Part shown: piece by piece, positions 21,343 through 29,661 of the stretch
Position numbering within the stretch: the first letter of the stretch is position 1
Layout: each line of letters begins with the position of its first letter
NCBI RefSeq assembly: GCF_009762775.1
Contig: NZ_CP046401.1
Location: forward strand, 1,674,001 to 1,738,000
Reading direction: 5' to 3'
Length of the DNA stretch: 64,000 nucleotides
Origin: Maribellus comscasis
GTDB taxonomy: Bacteria; Bacteroidota; Bacteroidia; Bacteroidales; Prolixibacteraceae
Notes under the pieces: model-generated
The model's database searches: none
Seen by the model: only the letters and a program-made list of their open reading frames with translations
Told to the model about the DNA's origin: nothing
Made by a program: the position numbers and the translations under genes

Positions 21343-24030
21343 ATGAAAAAAGTTCTCCGATTTATACTCATTCTGCTCATCGCACAAACCACTGTAAATT
21401 CCCAGGCGCAAAACAAACGAGATAAAAAACATCAGGCAAAACACCTGAGCGAATACGAAAGCCAAACGCTGGCTGACAGTCTTTTGCCTATACCAATGCC
21501 TTACAACCGCTGGATTGATCCTGCAGGAAAGCAAGTATATTTTGGCGACAAACAATTGGAAAACCATGCGCTCGATTGTGCCCTTTCACCCGATGGGAAA
21601 TATGTTGCGGTGGAAGGACGCTATTCCATCGTGATAATATCGACCGGCACTAACGAAATAATTGAACGGACAACTTTGGAAAAATTGCTGGGCGATGATG
21701 ATGCAATGAACACTTTTTCAGGAATTACCTGGGGAAAAACAGACGATGATTACCATTTGTACTGGAGTGCTTCCGGAGATGAAAAATCGTATGTGATAAA
21801 AGCATCATGGAACGGCCGCAAGCTAAAAAAGGAAAAAACTTTTGATTTTTTAGCGGACAAGCCGGCGTCGACAGCCTTGCCCAATGAAATTGTGGCAACT
21901 GAGGAAAACGGCAAAATGGTTTTATACGTGGTTTTAAACGGCAACAACCTGCTTGTAAAACTGGACGAAAAAACCGGGCAAACCATCTGGTCGGTAAAAA
22001 CCGGCGTTGCGCCTTACGGTGTTGTAAAAGCTGCCGGCAAGATTTATGTTACCAACTGGGCCGGAGCTGCTCCTGATGAAAACGATAAAAATATAGCCGG
22101 TATTCCGTGGGGAAATGCTAAAGTTGATCCTTTAACCGGTGCAACACGTGAAGGAACAGTATCGGTTTTTAATACTTCTGATGGAACTTTGATAAAAGAA
22201 ATTCGTGTTGGATTGCACCCAAATGATATTATCCCGAACCCGGATGAAAATTATGTTTATGTTGCCAATGCAAATAGTGACGCTGTTTCTGTAATTGATA
22301 CCAAAATGGATAATGTCTCCGAAAGTATATCTGTTCGGCTGGCTGAAGAAAAAAATCCATATTGGGGAGATTCTCCCAATGGTTTGGGAATTTCTGGCGA
22401 CGGAAAAATACTTTATGTGGCCAACGGAATGGACAATGCAATAGCAATCGTCGAATTAGGAAAAAATGCTTCTTTAAATTCAAAAAGCAATCAAAGTAAA
22501 ATATCAGGATTTATTCCCACTAGTGCTTATCCGGGTGCAGTTTGTATTTACAACGACCAAACAATGTACATTCCGAACATTGAAGCAGAGGGAGCAAGAA
22601 TCCCAACGATTTCGGAAAGCGGGGCAAAATCGTACAATGCACACCGGCAGATGGCTTCCGTGTCTATTATTCCTTTACCGGATAAAAATCAATTGGCTGA
22701 TTATACCAAACGCGTACATGAGACCAACCAGATTTTCAGAGTTGCCTTATCGAAAAAACTTCCCCGGAAAAATGCAAACGCCGTTCCTGTACCACTCAGA
22801 ATTGGTGAGCCTTCGGTTTTTAAACATGTGGTTTATATCATAAAAGAAAACCGGACTTACGATCAGATTCTTGGTGATGTTTCAGCAGGAGACGGAGACC
22901 CGTCACTTTGTGTTTTTGGAAAGGAAGTCACGCCCAACACACACAAAATTGTTGACGATTTTCTTTTGCTCGACAATTTTTATGTATCCGGAAAATCTTC
23001 GGCAGAAGGCCACCAGTGGACCGATATGGCCATTGTTACCGATTATATCGAAAAAAATGTGCGGGGTTGGTTTCGAAGTTACCCACATGTTCAACAAGAT
23101 GCATTGGTTTATGCCCCCACTGGTTTTCTCTGGGACAATGCAATCCGACACGGCAAGAGTGTGCGAATATATGGTGAAGCCTGTGTTCCTGAATTTGACA
23201 AAAGTGCCACTTGGGAATCCATTTACAGCCAATTTAAAAATGGTGAAAAAATAGAGTTTACAAACACAACCACAATCGACCCGGTTTGGGATATTTTAAG
23301 TCAGAATTTCCCGGGATACGACAGCCACAAATTCCCGGATGTATTTCGGGCACAAACGTTTATAAAAGAACTAAAAGAATATGAAAGTAAGGAAGGCGAT
23401 CAATGGCCCGAACTGATTATCATTGCTTTACCCAATGACCACACCTCAGGAACACGACCAGGATTTCCCACTCCCCGTGCGATGGTGGCCGACAATGATC
23501 TGGCTTTGGGACAAATCATGGAAGCCATTTCTAAAAGTAAATTCTGGGAAAATACTGCGGTTTTTATAACCGAGGACGATTCGCAAGCCGGGTGGGATCA
23601 TGTTTCTGCCTACCGAACGGTTGGAATGGTCGCCAGCCCATACTCGAGGTTTGAAAAAACCAACCATACCAACTACAACCAGGTTTCGATGATAAGAACC
23701 ATCGAACAAATTCTGGGGCTTCCGCCGATGAATATTATGGATGCAACTGCCATGCCCATGTTCAACTGTTTCAATTCATCCGCGGATTACAGTCCCTATG
23801 TTTCTGTCCCAAACCAGATTCCATTGGATGAGATGAACAGTGAACTATCTGAATTAAAAGGCCCTGCACTCCACTATGCAAAAAAAAGTATGGAACCACA
23901 GTTTGAATGGGTAGATACCGGCGACGACGAACTCTTTAACAGAATTATCTGGTTCGCAATGAAGGGTAAAAAACCTTACCCCGAAAAATACAGCGGAAAA
24001 GATGAAGATGATGACGACGATGATGATTAA
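21343..24030 (+). CDS. YncE-type beta-propeller/phosphoesterase fusion protein with poly-Asp tail (paralogue 3)
   Basis: An 895-residue secreted protein with a signal peptide (MKKVLRFILILLIAQTTVNSQAQ). Propeller blades fill about residues 50-460 (LSPDGKYVAVEG, GISGDGKILYVANGMDNAI). The phosphoesterase domain has IKENRTYDQILGD (about 500-512), NDHTSGTRPGF and EDDSQAGWDHVSAYRT. It is closest to paralogue 2. The C-terminus ends in a run of Asp/Glu (KDEDDDDDDD), not found in the other two, which could bind calcium or a surface. The gene converges with the nucleoside hydrolase gene; only 6 bp separate the stop codons. Confidence 0.86.
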   Translation: MKKVLRFILILLIAQTTVNSQAQNKRDKKHQAKHLSEYESQTLADSLLPIPMPYNRWIDPAGKQVYFGDKQLENHALDCALSPDGKYVAVEGRYSIVIISTGTNEIIERTTLEKLLGDDDAMNTFSGITWGKTDDDYHLYWSASGDEKSYVIKASWNGRKLKKEKTFDFLADKPASTALPNEIVATEENGKMVLYVVLNGNNLLVKLDEKTGQTIWSVKTGVAPYGVVKAAGKIYVTNWAGAAPDENDKNIAGIPWGNAKVDPLTGATREGTVSVFNTSDGTLIKEIRVGLHPNDIIPNPDENYVYVANANSDAVSVIDTKMDNVSESISVRLAEEKNPYWGDSPNGLGISGDGKILYVANGMDNAIAIVELGKNASLNSKSNQSKISGFIPTSAYPGAVCIYNDQTMYIPNIEAEGARIPTISESGAKSYNAHRQMASVSIIPLPDKNQLADYTKRVHETNQIFRVALSKKLPRKNANAVPVPLRIGEPSVFKHVVYIIKENRTYDQILGDVSAGDGDPSLCVFGKEVTPNTHKIVDDFLLLDNFYVSGKSSAEGHQWTDMAIVTDYIEKNVRGWFRSYPHVQQDALVYAPTGFLWDNAIRHGKSVRIYGEACVPEFDKSATWESIYSQFKNGEKIEFTNTTTIDPVWDILSQNFPGYDSHKFPDVFRAQTFIKELKEYESKEGDQWPELIIIALPNDHTSGTRPGFPTPRAMVADNDLALGQIMEAISKSKFWENTAVFITEDDSQAGWDHVSAYRTVGMVASPYSRFEKTNHTNYNQVSMIRTIEQILGLPPMNIMDATAMPMFNCFNSSADYSPYVSVPNQIPLDEMNSELSELKGPALHYAKKSMEPQFEWVDTGDDELFNRIIWFAMKGKKPYPEKYSGKDEDDDDDDD

Positions 24031-24036
24031 GTGATT

Positions 24037-24987
24037 TTAATGTAATTTTTCCATTAAGCGCTGATAACTTTCCCAAAAATCAGCTTCCATTTTTTTCTCA
24101 TCAATATCGGTGTAGGCTTCCACTTTTCGCTGCACATTTTCAGGCGGCGTAAGTACCATTTCGGTTTTTGCCAGTTCCGGGTGAATGATCGATTCAATAA
24201 GCGCTAAATCCCACATAATCCAGCGCTCACCTGCATTTACAAAATCCCACCGGGTCAATAAATTTTGGCTGATTTTGTTGTTGTATGCAAAAAGACGCTT
24301 CTGTGTATCTTTTCGTTCAAAAACCAGTTGACCTGAAACCTGTCCGGAAATGATTGATAATTCCAAATCGGTACAATCCAAAACAATATCAAGTGCATTT
24401 AAATCATTGCGTGCATTAAATTCATTTTTATTCCAGACACCTGTTTCGGGGTTATATTTCATACTCAAAATATGAAGATGAATATTTTTTGCAATATCCG
24501 GCTCTGCAAGTATTACTGCCGCCACATTGGTAACCGGGCCTAAACAGGCAATATCCAGCTTATTGCCGGGAGAAGCCTTTTTTGCCTCGGTGATAATAAA
24601 ATCAACTCCTTCGGAATATTGAACGGGAGTGCCATGATTAAAGCCCCAGGCAAACCCAACCATTTTTTCACAACCTTGGGGATGCGGAATTTCCGACCGA
24701 TTTACCTCCGATAATAATTGCTCATTTTCTCTTTGAGAAAGCTCAACAGTGTTGATATTTTTAGTGGAATAGTTATGCCACATTGAGTCGGTAACCATCT
24801 GCGGATTATTGAAATGAGCGGAGACCAACCCCATTAATTCGAAATCATTTGAATCCAGGGCCCTTGCGATAGCATACATGTCATCCATTTCATTTCCTGT
24901 ATCAGCATCGATAATCAACTTTATTTTTTGCGCCTGGCAACTTATTCCAAATAAAACAGTTAGAACTACAAAAACGCTTCTCATCAT
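24037..24987 (-). CDS. Secreted nucleoside hydrolase (IunH-like)
   Basis: A 316-residue protein from the ATG at 24987; another Met is one codon later and a longer frame overlaps deoC. A signal peptide precedes IKLIIDADTGNEMDD, a variant of the family's calcium-binding DxDxGxDD N-terminus. Inosine-uridine-type nucleoside hydrolases split the N-glycosidic bond of nucleosides. Other family features include the LGPVTNVAAVI segment (about residue 150) and an acidic residue cluster in the last third. The DADTGNEMDD spacing departs from classical IunH, so the substrate could be another N-riboside. It follows deoC by 17 bp in the same unit. Confidence 0.8.
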   Translation of the reverse strand: MMRSVFVVLTVLFGISCQAQKIKLIIDADTGNEMDDMYAIARALDSNDFELMGLVSAHFNNPQMVTDSMWHNYSTKNINTVELSQRENEQLLSEVNRSEIPHPQGCEKMVGFAWGFNHGTPVQYSEGVDFIITEAKKASPGNKLDIACLGPVTNVAAVILAEPDIAKNIHLHILSMKYNPETGVWNKNEFNARNDLNALDIVLDCTDLELSIISGQVSGQLVFERKDTQKRLFAYNNKISQNLLTRWDFVNAGERWIMWDLALIESIIHPELAKTEMVLTPPENVQRKVEAYTDIDEKKMEADFWESYQRLMEKLH

Positions 24988-25004
24988 TCCGGTTACTTTA
25001 GAAT

Positions 25005-25721
25005 TTACAAATCTCCAAATCGTTCTTTTGCATCCTTCAGAATAACAACTGTTGCTGTAGCTCCACAACGCGAGCAGCCTGCTTTTTGAACCGCCAGCAA
25101 ACCATCCAGCGTGCGAACACCACCCGCAGCTTTTACTTTAATGTTTGGCCCCACACTTGCTTTCATCAGCTCCAGATTCGAGATTGTAGCTCCCTGGTAT
25201 GCATATTTTCCATCATCGCCTTTTACAAAACCAAAACCCGTAGATGTTTTTACATAGTCGGCCCCCACTTTTGTGCATATTTTACACAATTCCACAATAT
25301 CTTCTTTTTTTGAAACATAATCGGTCTCAAAAATTACTTTTACAATGGCTTTGTTGTTATGACAAACTTTGGTAACAGCAGCAATTTCTTTTTCAATATA
25401 GTCCCATTCTCCCTGTAAAGCTTTTCCAATATTTATTACCATATCAATCTCCACAGCGCCATCCGCACATGCTTTTTCCGTTTCAAAAACCTTCACTTCG
25501 ATTGCAGAGTTACCGGCAGGAAAACCAATTACACATCCCACCAGAACATCGGAATCCTTTAACAGTTCAACAGCCTGTTTCACCGCGTATGGTTTTACAC
25601 ATACCGATGCCACATCATATTCTTTGGCCACTTTGCATTCGCGTTTCAAATCTTCATCAGTCATGGTTGGATGAAGAATGGAGTGGTCAATCATTTTTGC
25701 AAGTTCTTTTACTTTGTTCAT
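25005..25721 (-). CDS. deoC: Deoxyribose-phosphate aldolase
   Basis: A 238-residue class I aldolase that cleaves 2-deoxyribose 5-phosphate to acetaldehyde and glyceraldehyde 3-phosphate. The Schiff-base lysine lies in YVKTSTGFG (Lys158). Other signatures are IDHSILHPTMTDEDL near the start, VIGFPAG, VKVIFETD and KAAGGVRT. The ATG at 25721 is preferred over an upstream start because MNKVKELAKMIDH matches the family N-terminus and leaves 22 bp after the serine hydrolase stop. Its presence with a nucleoside hydrolase fits (deoxy)nucleoside salvage. Confidence 0.94.
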   Translation of the reverse strand: MNKVKELAKMIDHSILHPTMTDEDLKRECKVAKEYDVASVCVKPYAVKQAVELLKDSDVLVGCVIGFPAGNSAIEVKVFETEKACADGAVEIDMVINIGKALQGEWDYIEKEIAAVTKVCHNNKAIVKVIFETDYVSKKEDIVELCKICTKVGADYVKTSTGFGFVKGDDGKYAYQGATISNLELMKASVGPNIKVKAAGGVRTLDGLLAVQKAGCSRCGATATVVILKDAKERFGDL

Positions 25722-25743
25722 TTTATATTGTATTTGAGTTATT

Positions 25744-27045
25744 CTAATCGTCAATTGTTTGAAAAACCATTTGCCTGAATTTCCAGCCGGTTTGATCGTT
25801 TACAGGCCCGCGTGTTTGTTTCATAATTATTCCAATCATATTTTCCTGTGGATCCGCAAAATACTGGGTATTAAAGTATCCGCCCCAATTGAACGTACCT
25901 TTACTACCCAAACCACCTTTGTTTTGTCCTTTTTCTGTTAACACAGAAAATGTTAATCCGTAATAATTGTCAGCGTCTTCTCCCCAAATATTCCCCATTT
26001 GATTTTCCATAATCGAACGAACCGTTGTCCGGCTTAAAAGTCTTATACCATTATATTCGCCTCCGTTCAAATACATTTGAAGAAAAACAGCATAATCTTT
26101 TGCTGTACTGGAAAGCCCTCCTCCACCTGAGAACAGAGTTTTTGCCCCTTCAACCGGATATTCAGGGTCATAAAATGTTACCGGGTATTTTTCCCATTTT
26201 CCATCAACTTCTTGTTGAACAGAAACCAGACGATTTGCCTTTTCTTCAGGGAGATAAAAGTAAGTATCCTTCATCCCAAGTGGATCGAAAATGTGCGTTT
26301 TCAGAAACTCATCAAACGGCATTCCCGAAACTATTTCTACCAGATAGCCGAGGACATCCAATCCCATGCTGTAAACATACTCTGAACCGGGCTGGTGATG
26401 CAAAGGCAATTTTGCCAGCTTTTTGATGTTTTCTTCAATGCTCACATCTTTTTTTGTAAACGCAATTACAATTCCTGCTTTCTGATAAATCATTTTCATT
26501 CTTTCATCGGAATCAATGTCTCCATAGCCAATTCCTGAAGTATGTGTAAGCAGATGACGTATTGTAATTTTATTTTTTACAGGAGTTCCGGTCCATGTGG
26601 TATCGCTGTACCGAAATGTATTTAACACGCGGGCATTCTCAAACTCAGGGATATACTTTGAGATGGGATCATCCAGACTGAATCTTCCTTCTTCCCACAA
26701 CATCAGAACCGCAGTTGATGTGATTGCTTTTGATTGTGAGGCAATACGGAAAATATCATCCCTTTTTAGCTTTTTACCTTCAGCGTTATCCGCCATTCCG
26801 TAGGCCTTCCAGAGAACAATCTTGCCATTGCGGGCAATCAGAGAAACGATTCCGGGCACCTGATCTTCTGCCACAGCCTCCCGACACATTTTATCAATTC
26901 GCTCTATACGTTCGGAAGAAACTCCAACACTTTCAGGTTGAGCTTCCGAAAGTGGCGCTGTTTTTTGAATGGATTTCGTTTGGGCTGTTAAACCTGTCAA
27001 TCCAGCTATAATAAAGGTTACAATAAGAAAAGTAAACTTTTTCAT
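25744..27045 (-). CDS. Exported beta-lactamase-fold serine hydrolase
   Basis: A 433-residue protein with a signal peptide (ends GLTAQ). The penicillin-binding/class C fold signatures are SQSK (SxxK, nucleophile Ser), YSMGLDVLGYLVE (YxN-like position with Met instead of Asn) and LLTHTSGIGYG. Family members act as esterases, D-aminopeptidases or beta-lactamases; the altered second motif argues against a true beta-lactamase. It heads the serine hydrolase-deoC-nucleoside hydrolase unit downstream of gntR (57 bp gap). Substrate is unknown. Confidence 0.86.
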   Translation of the reverse strand: MKKFTFLIVTFIIAGLTGLTAQTKSIQKTAPLSEAQPESVGVSSERIERIDKMCREAVAEDQVPGIVSLIARNGKIVLWKAYGMADNAEGKKLKRDDIFRIASQSKAITSTAVLMLWEEGRFSLDDPISKYIPEFENARVLNTFRYSDTTWTGTPVKNKITIRHLLTHTSGIGYGDIDSDERMKMIYQKAGIVIAFTKKDVSIEENIKKLAKLPLHHQPGSEYVYSMGLDVLGYLVEIVSGMPFDEFLKTHIFDPLGMKDTYFYLPEEKANRLVSVQQEVDGKWEKYPVTFYDPEYPVEGAKTLFSGGGGLSSTAKDYAVFLQMYLNGGEYNGIRLLSRTTVRSIMENQMGNIWGEDADNYYGLTFSVLTEKGQNKGGLGSKGTFNWGGYFNTQYFADPQENMIGIIMKQTRGPVNDQTGWKFRQMVFQTIDD

Positions 27046-27101
27046 TTTTGATTTATTAGTATGTATTATTCTTAATATTTATCCTCGCTATTAGCTTTTC
27101 G

Positions 27102-27812
27102 TTACATAAAGTACTGATTTCCTACAGGGAAATCTCTTGTGTTGCAAAAAAGTTCGCTGTAAATTGTCAACTTTCTATGGTTTGTAGAAAACAGAACAGA
27201 AATATGCAAAACCGGTGAATTCCTTTCAACACTTAAGATTTCTGCGATTTTATCGTCTGCATATTCAGCCCTGATTTCCTGCTTTGAGCCAGTTATTTCA
27301 ATAAGATACTCCTGACTCAGCGTTTTGAAAAAAGATTCGTCAACAAATTGTCTATCTGTAAATCCCTGAAGAATGGTTACCGGGAGCCAGTTTCTCTCCA
27401 GCATAACCGGCAGGGAATTTACACATCTTAATCTCTCAAAAAAAATACATTGTGCATCCTTATCCTCTTTTTTTACCGGAAAAATAATCTCTTCTTTCCA
27501 CTCACCGATTTGAGGTTTTGTCAGAAAAATTGTATTTACATTTTTGCCAACGGCTTCTGAAAATCCTTTTACTGTCAACAACCCAAGCGACTTCCTTCTT
27601 TCTTTTACCCGGCTCCCTTTCCCTTGTTGTTTTTCAATATAGCCTTCTTTTATTAGCTCGTCAAGCGCTTTGCGGGTTGTTGTTCTGGTGACCGAAAAAC
27701 GCGAACACAGCTCATGCTCTGAAGGAAGAAAATCTCCAACTTTAAATTTTCCCTGCTGAATTGATTCCTTCAGAAAATTCTTAACAAGCAAATATTTGGG
27801 TCCAATCTTCAT
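27102..27812 (-). CDS. GntR/HutC-family transcriptional regulator
   Basis: A 236-residue repressor-type protein. An N-terminal winged helix (PSEHELCSRFSVTRTTTRKALDEL, about residues 29-52, then GYIEKQQGKGSRV) is followed by a UTRA effector-binding domain (about 85-232; FFERLRCVNSLPVMLERNWLP, then YADDKIAEIL and VLHISVLF). HutC-subfamily regulators sense sugars, amino acids or their phosphates. The gene is divergent from the aldo/keto reductase; a perfect 16-bp palindrome 22 bp upstream of its start is the probable operator. The minus-strand genes after it are likely its targets too. Confidence 0.92.
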   Translation of the reverse strand: MKIGPKYLLVKNFLKESIQQGKFKVGDFLPSEHELCSRFSVTRTTTRKALDELIKEGYIEKQQGKGSRVKERRKSLGLLTVKGFSEAVGKNVNTIFLTKPQIGEWKEEIIFPVKKEDKDAQCIFFERLRCVNSLPVMLERNWLPVTILQGFTDRQFVDESFFKTLSQEYLIEITGSKQEIRAEYADDKIAEILSVERNSPVLHISVLFSTNHRKLTIYSELFCNTRDFPVGNQYFM

Positions 27813-27833
27813 CTCACAAATCTACAAACTCAA

Positions 27834-27849
27834 ACTTGTACGTACAAGT
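27834..27849. promoter_or_regulatory. Perfect 16-bp palindrome, probable GntR operator
   Basis: ACTTGTACGTACAAGT is a perfect 16-bp palindrome in the 105-bp space between divergent gntR and the aldo/keto reductase gene. Short palindromes of this TTGTA/TACAA type are typical of GntR-family sites, so it probably mediates autoregulation and control of the divergent gene. Binding by this particular regulator is inferred from position. Confidence 0.72.
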
Positions 27850-27917
27850 AAAAATGAATTATTTTGAACTTTTTTTCCAAAAAGAAGTATAGTATTATGT
27901 AATTAAAAATAAATATT

Positions 27918-28922
27918 ATGACCAACAGAAGAACCTTTTTAAAATCACTGGCAGGTGTAACTGCAGGTTTGTCGATGACGGGAAATGCATTTGGCAAATC
28001 AGAAACAAATGACAGGTTAGGCGAAGTTCTGCCAAAAAGAAAATTGGGCAGAACCGGTGAGTACGTAACGATGCTAGGAACTGGGGGCTACCATATTGGG
28101 TGGACAACGGAACGAGATGCACAGGAAGTAATTGAAGCTGCACTGGAGGGAGGAGTCCGTTTTTTTGATACAGCTGAAAGCTACTCGGCCGGAAGAAGTG
28201 AAGAACGCTATGGAAAATACCTTACACCCAAATATCGTGATTTGATTTTTCTAATGACAAAAACTACGGGACCTGATGCAAAAACAGTTCAGGAGCATTT
28301 GGAAGGATCGTTAAAAAGGTTAAAAGTGGATCAGATTGACCTCTACCAGGTACACTCGATAAGGACACCCAAAGACGTCGATAACAGGATTGAAGCAGGA
28401 GTTCTGGAATATTTAATGAAAGCAAAAGAACAGGGAAAATTTAAGTATCTTGGATTTACCGGGCATCAAAATCCGTTTGCACATACACACATACTCGATC
28501 GTACACAGGAAAGTGATATTTTCGATACAGTGTTAATGCCCGTAAACGTTTTAGATCAAACCTATTTTAGCTTTATAAAAAATGTATTGCCAAAAGCTTT
28601 AGATAGAAACATGGGGATTTTATCTATCAAATCGCTTGCTGACGGAAGATTTTTTGCCAGAAAAGAACAGGCAAACTGGACCTCAGACGACCCTGTCATT
28701 CCCAATTATATGAGTATAAAAGATGCGATGCATTTTGTATGGTCGCTTCCCGTAACGGTTCTCATTTCTGGAAATGAAAATGCAACATACATGCGTGAAA
28801 AGATTGCTTTGGCCCGTTCATTTTCCAAATTATCAGAAAATGAAAGAATGGCACTGGTTGATAAGGTAAAAGACATTGCAAAAACCGGCAAAGTAGAATA
28901 TTTTAAAAACGAAGCTGTATAA
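27918..28922 (+). CDS. Aldo/keto reductase with Tat signal
   Basis: A 334-residue oxidoreductase. The N-terminus MTNRRTFLKSLAG is a twin-arginine signal, so the enzyme is probably exported folded with its cofactor. The AKR tetrad is visible: Asp and Tyr in FFDTAESYSAG, Lys in LMTKTTG, His in YQVHSI. The C-terminal part is shorter than in classical AKRs, as is common in this subgroup. It is divergent from gntR across the palindrome at 27834-27849 and is probably regulated with it. NAD(P)-dependent reduction of a sugar or aldehyde is the family role; substrate unknown. Confidence 0.88.
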   Translation: MTNRRTFLKSLAGVTAGLSMTGNAFGKSETNDRLGEVLPKRKLGRTGEYVTMLGTGGYHIGWTTERDAQEVIEAALEGGVRFFDTAESYSAGRSEERYGKYLTPKYRDLIFLMTKTTGPDAKTVQEHLEGSLKRLKVDQIDLYQVHSIRTPKDVDNRIEAGVLEYLMKAKEQGKFKYLGFTGHQNPFAHTHILDRTQESDIFDTVLMPVNVLDQTYFSFIKNVLPKALDRNMGILSIKSLADGRFFARKEQANWTSDDPVIPNYMSIKDAMHFVWSLPVTVLISGNENATYMREKIALARSFSKLSENERMALVDKVKDIAKTGKVEYFKNEAV

Positions 28923-28953
28923 AAAGAAAATCCCGGGACCTCTGCCCCGGGAT
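28921..28953 (-). terminator. Minus-strand terminator facing the aldo/keto reductase gene
   Basis: ATCCCGGG (28930-28937) and CCCGGGAT (28946-28953) form a perfect 8-bp GC-rich stem. On the minus strand it is followed by TTTCTTTTT, a textbook U tract; on the plus strand no U tract follows. It therefore ends a leftward transcript, although both flanking genes run rightward. Confidence 0.75.
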
Positions 28954-29060
28954 CATAACTAAACCTAACTAAACCAAACTTATGAAAAAACAGCAATCTG
29001 CTGTGAAGTATTTTGTTTCTAGTAGTGTAATAATGTAAAGAACATTTTCTGTTTAATTGT
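28954..29060 (-). ncRNA. Candidate small RNA ending at the terminator 28921-28953
   Basis: A minus-strand terminator between two plus-strand genes implies a leftward transcript starting before about 29060. The sequence just before the stem is an unusual repeat (GTTTGGTTTAGTTAGG then TTTAGTTATG), and a CAGCAGATTGCTG hairpin lies further upstream. A similar TTTAGTTTAGTTAAAGTT tract precedes the terminator at 45221-45248. No promoter was identified and boundaries are guesses. On the plus strand an 18-codon frame (28982-29038) is a less likely alternative. Confidence 0.35.
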
Positions 29061-29064
29061 TTTC

Positions 29065-29577
29065 ATGCTGACAAACATTCAACAAATAGCGTGCCAAAAG
29101 ACAATAAGCGGAGGACAAACCGGCGTGGATCGGGGAGCACTGGATGCCTGTTTAATTAACAACTTTGCATATGGAGGTTGGTGTCCAAAAGGCAGAATGG
29201 CAGAAGACGGAAGAATTGACATAAAATACAAGCTAAACGAAACAGAAGAAAGCAACTACAGTTCAAGAACTTATAAAAACGCAAGGGATTCAAATGCTAC
29301 TCTTATTATTACAAACAGTGCCCTAAAAGGGGGGACATTACTCACCCAACAAATCGCCACTCAAATGAAAAAACCTGTTTTGATTCTTTTTCCCGAAAAA
29401 CCGGACTCAAAAGATTCCCTTCTCAAAATGATAACGTTTATTCAAAATAATAATGTTTCAACCTTGAACATTCCAGGTCCGCGGAAAAGTGAGTGGATAC
29501 AAGGTTATCAGTATTCGTTTCAACTTGTTTCAGATTTAATCAAAAAAATTCAAAAAATACAGCAAAATCCTATCTGA
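29065..29577 (+). CDS. Putative molybdenum-carrier/YpsA-like SLOG-fold protein
   Basis: A 170-residue cytoplasmic protein. The nucleotide-binding start TISGGQTGVDRGALDACL and the following GGWCPKGRMAEDG segment are characteristic of the family annotated as putative molybdenum carrier (cpYpsA), within the SLOG/Rossmann-like superfamily. A later TLIITNSALKGGT strand-loop fits the same fold. Structures of relatives bind nucleotide-like ligands; true function is unsettled. It stands alone between the aldo/keto reductase and lepA. Confidence 0.85.
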   Translation: MLTNIQQIACQKTISGGQTGVDRGALDACLINNFAYGGWCPKGRMAEDGRIDIKYKLNETEESNYSSRTYKNARDSNATLIITNSALKGGTLLTQQIATQMKKPVLILFPEKPDSKDSLLKMITFIQNNNVSTLNIPGPRKSEWIQGYQYSFQLVSDLIKKIQKIQQNPI

Positions 29578-29600
29578 TTATAAAGAATTCAAAAAATAAA

Positions 29601-29608
29601 TATCTTTG
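29601..29608 (+). promoter_or_regulatory. Candidate -7 element upstream of lepA
   Basis: TATCTTTG is an exact match to TAnnTTTG, 53 bp before the lepA ATG. No TTTG is present at the ideal upstream distance. Confidence 0.45.
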
Positions 29609-29661
29609 CGAAAATTTAATTTGAAAGCTTTAAATTGAATTAAAATTTTAGTTTAGTATAA

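Noticed and set aside
25744..27045. Class C beta-lactamase resistance gene
   Set aside because: The fold and SxxK agree but the YxN position is YSM and the neighbours are nucleoside genes, so a general serine hydrolase is the safer call.
28982..29038. 18-codon plus-strand frame beginning MKKQQSAV
   Set aside because: Too short, no supporting ribosome site or homologue known; the minus-strand terminator is better evidence for what is here.
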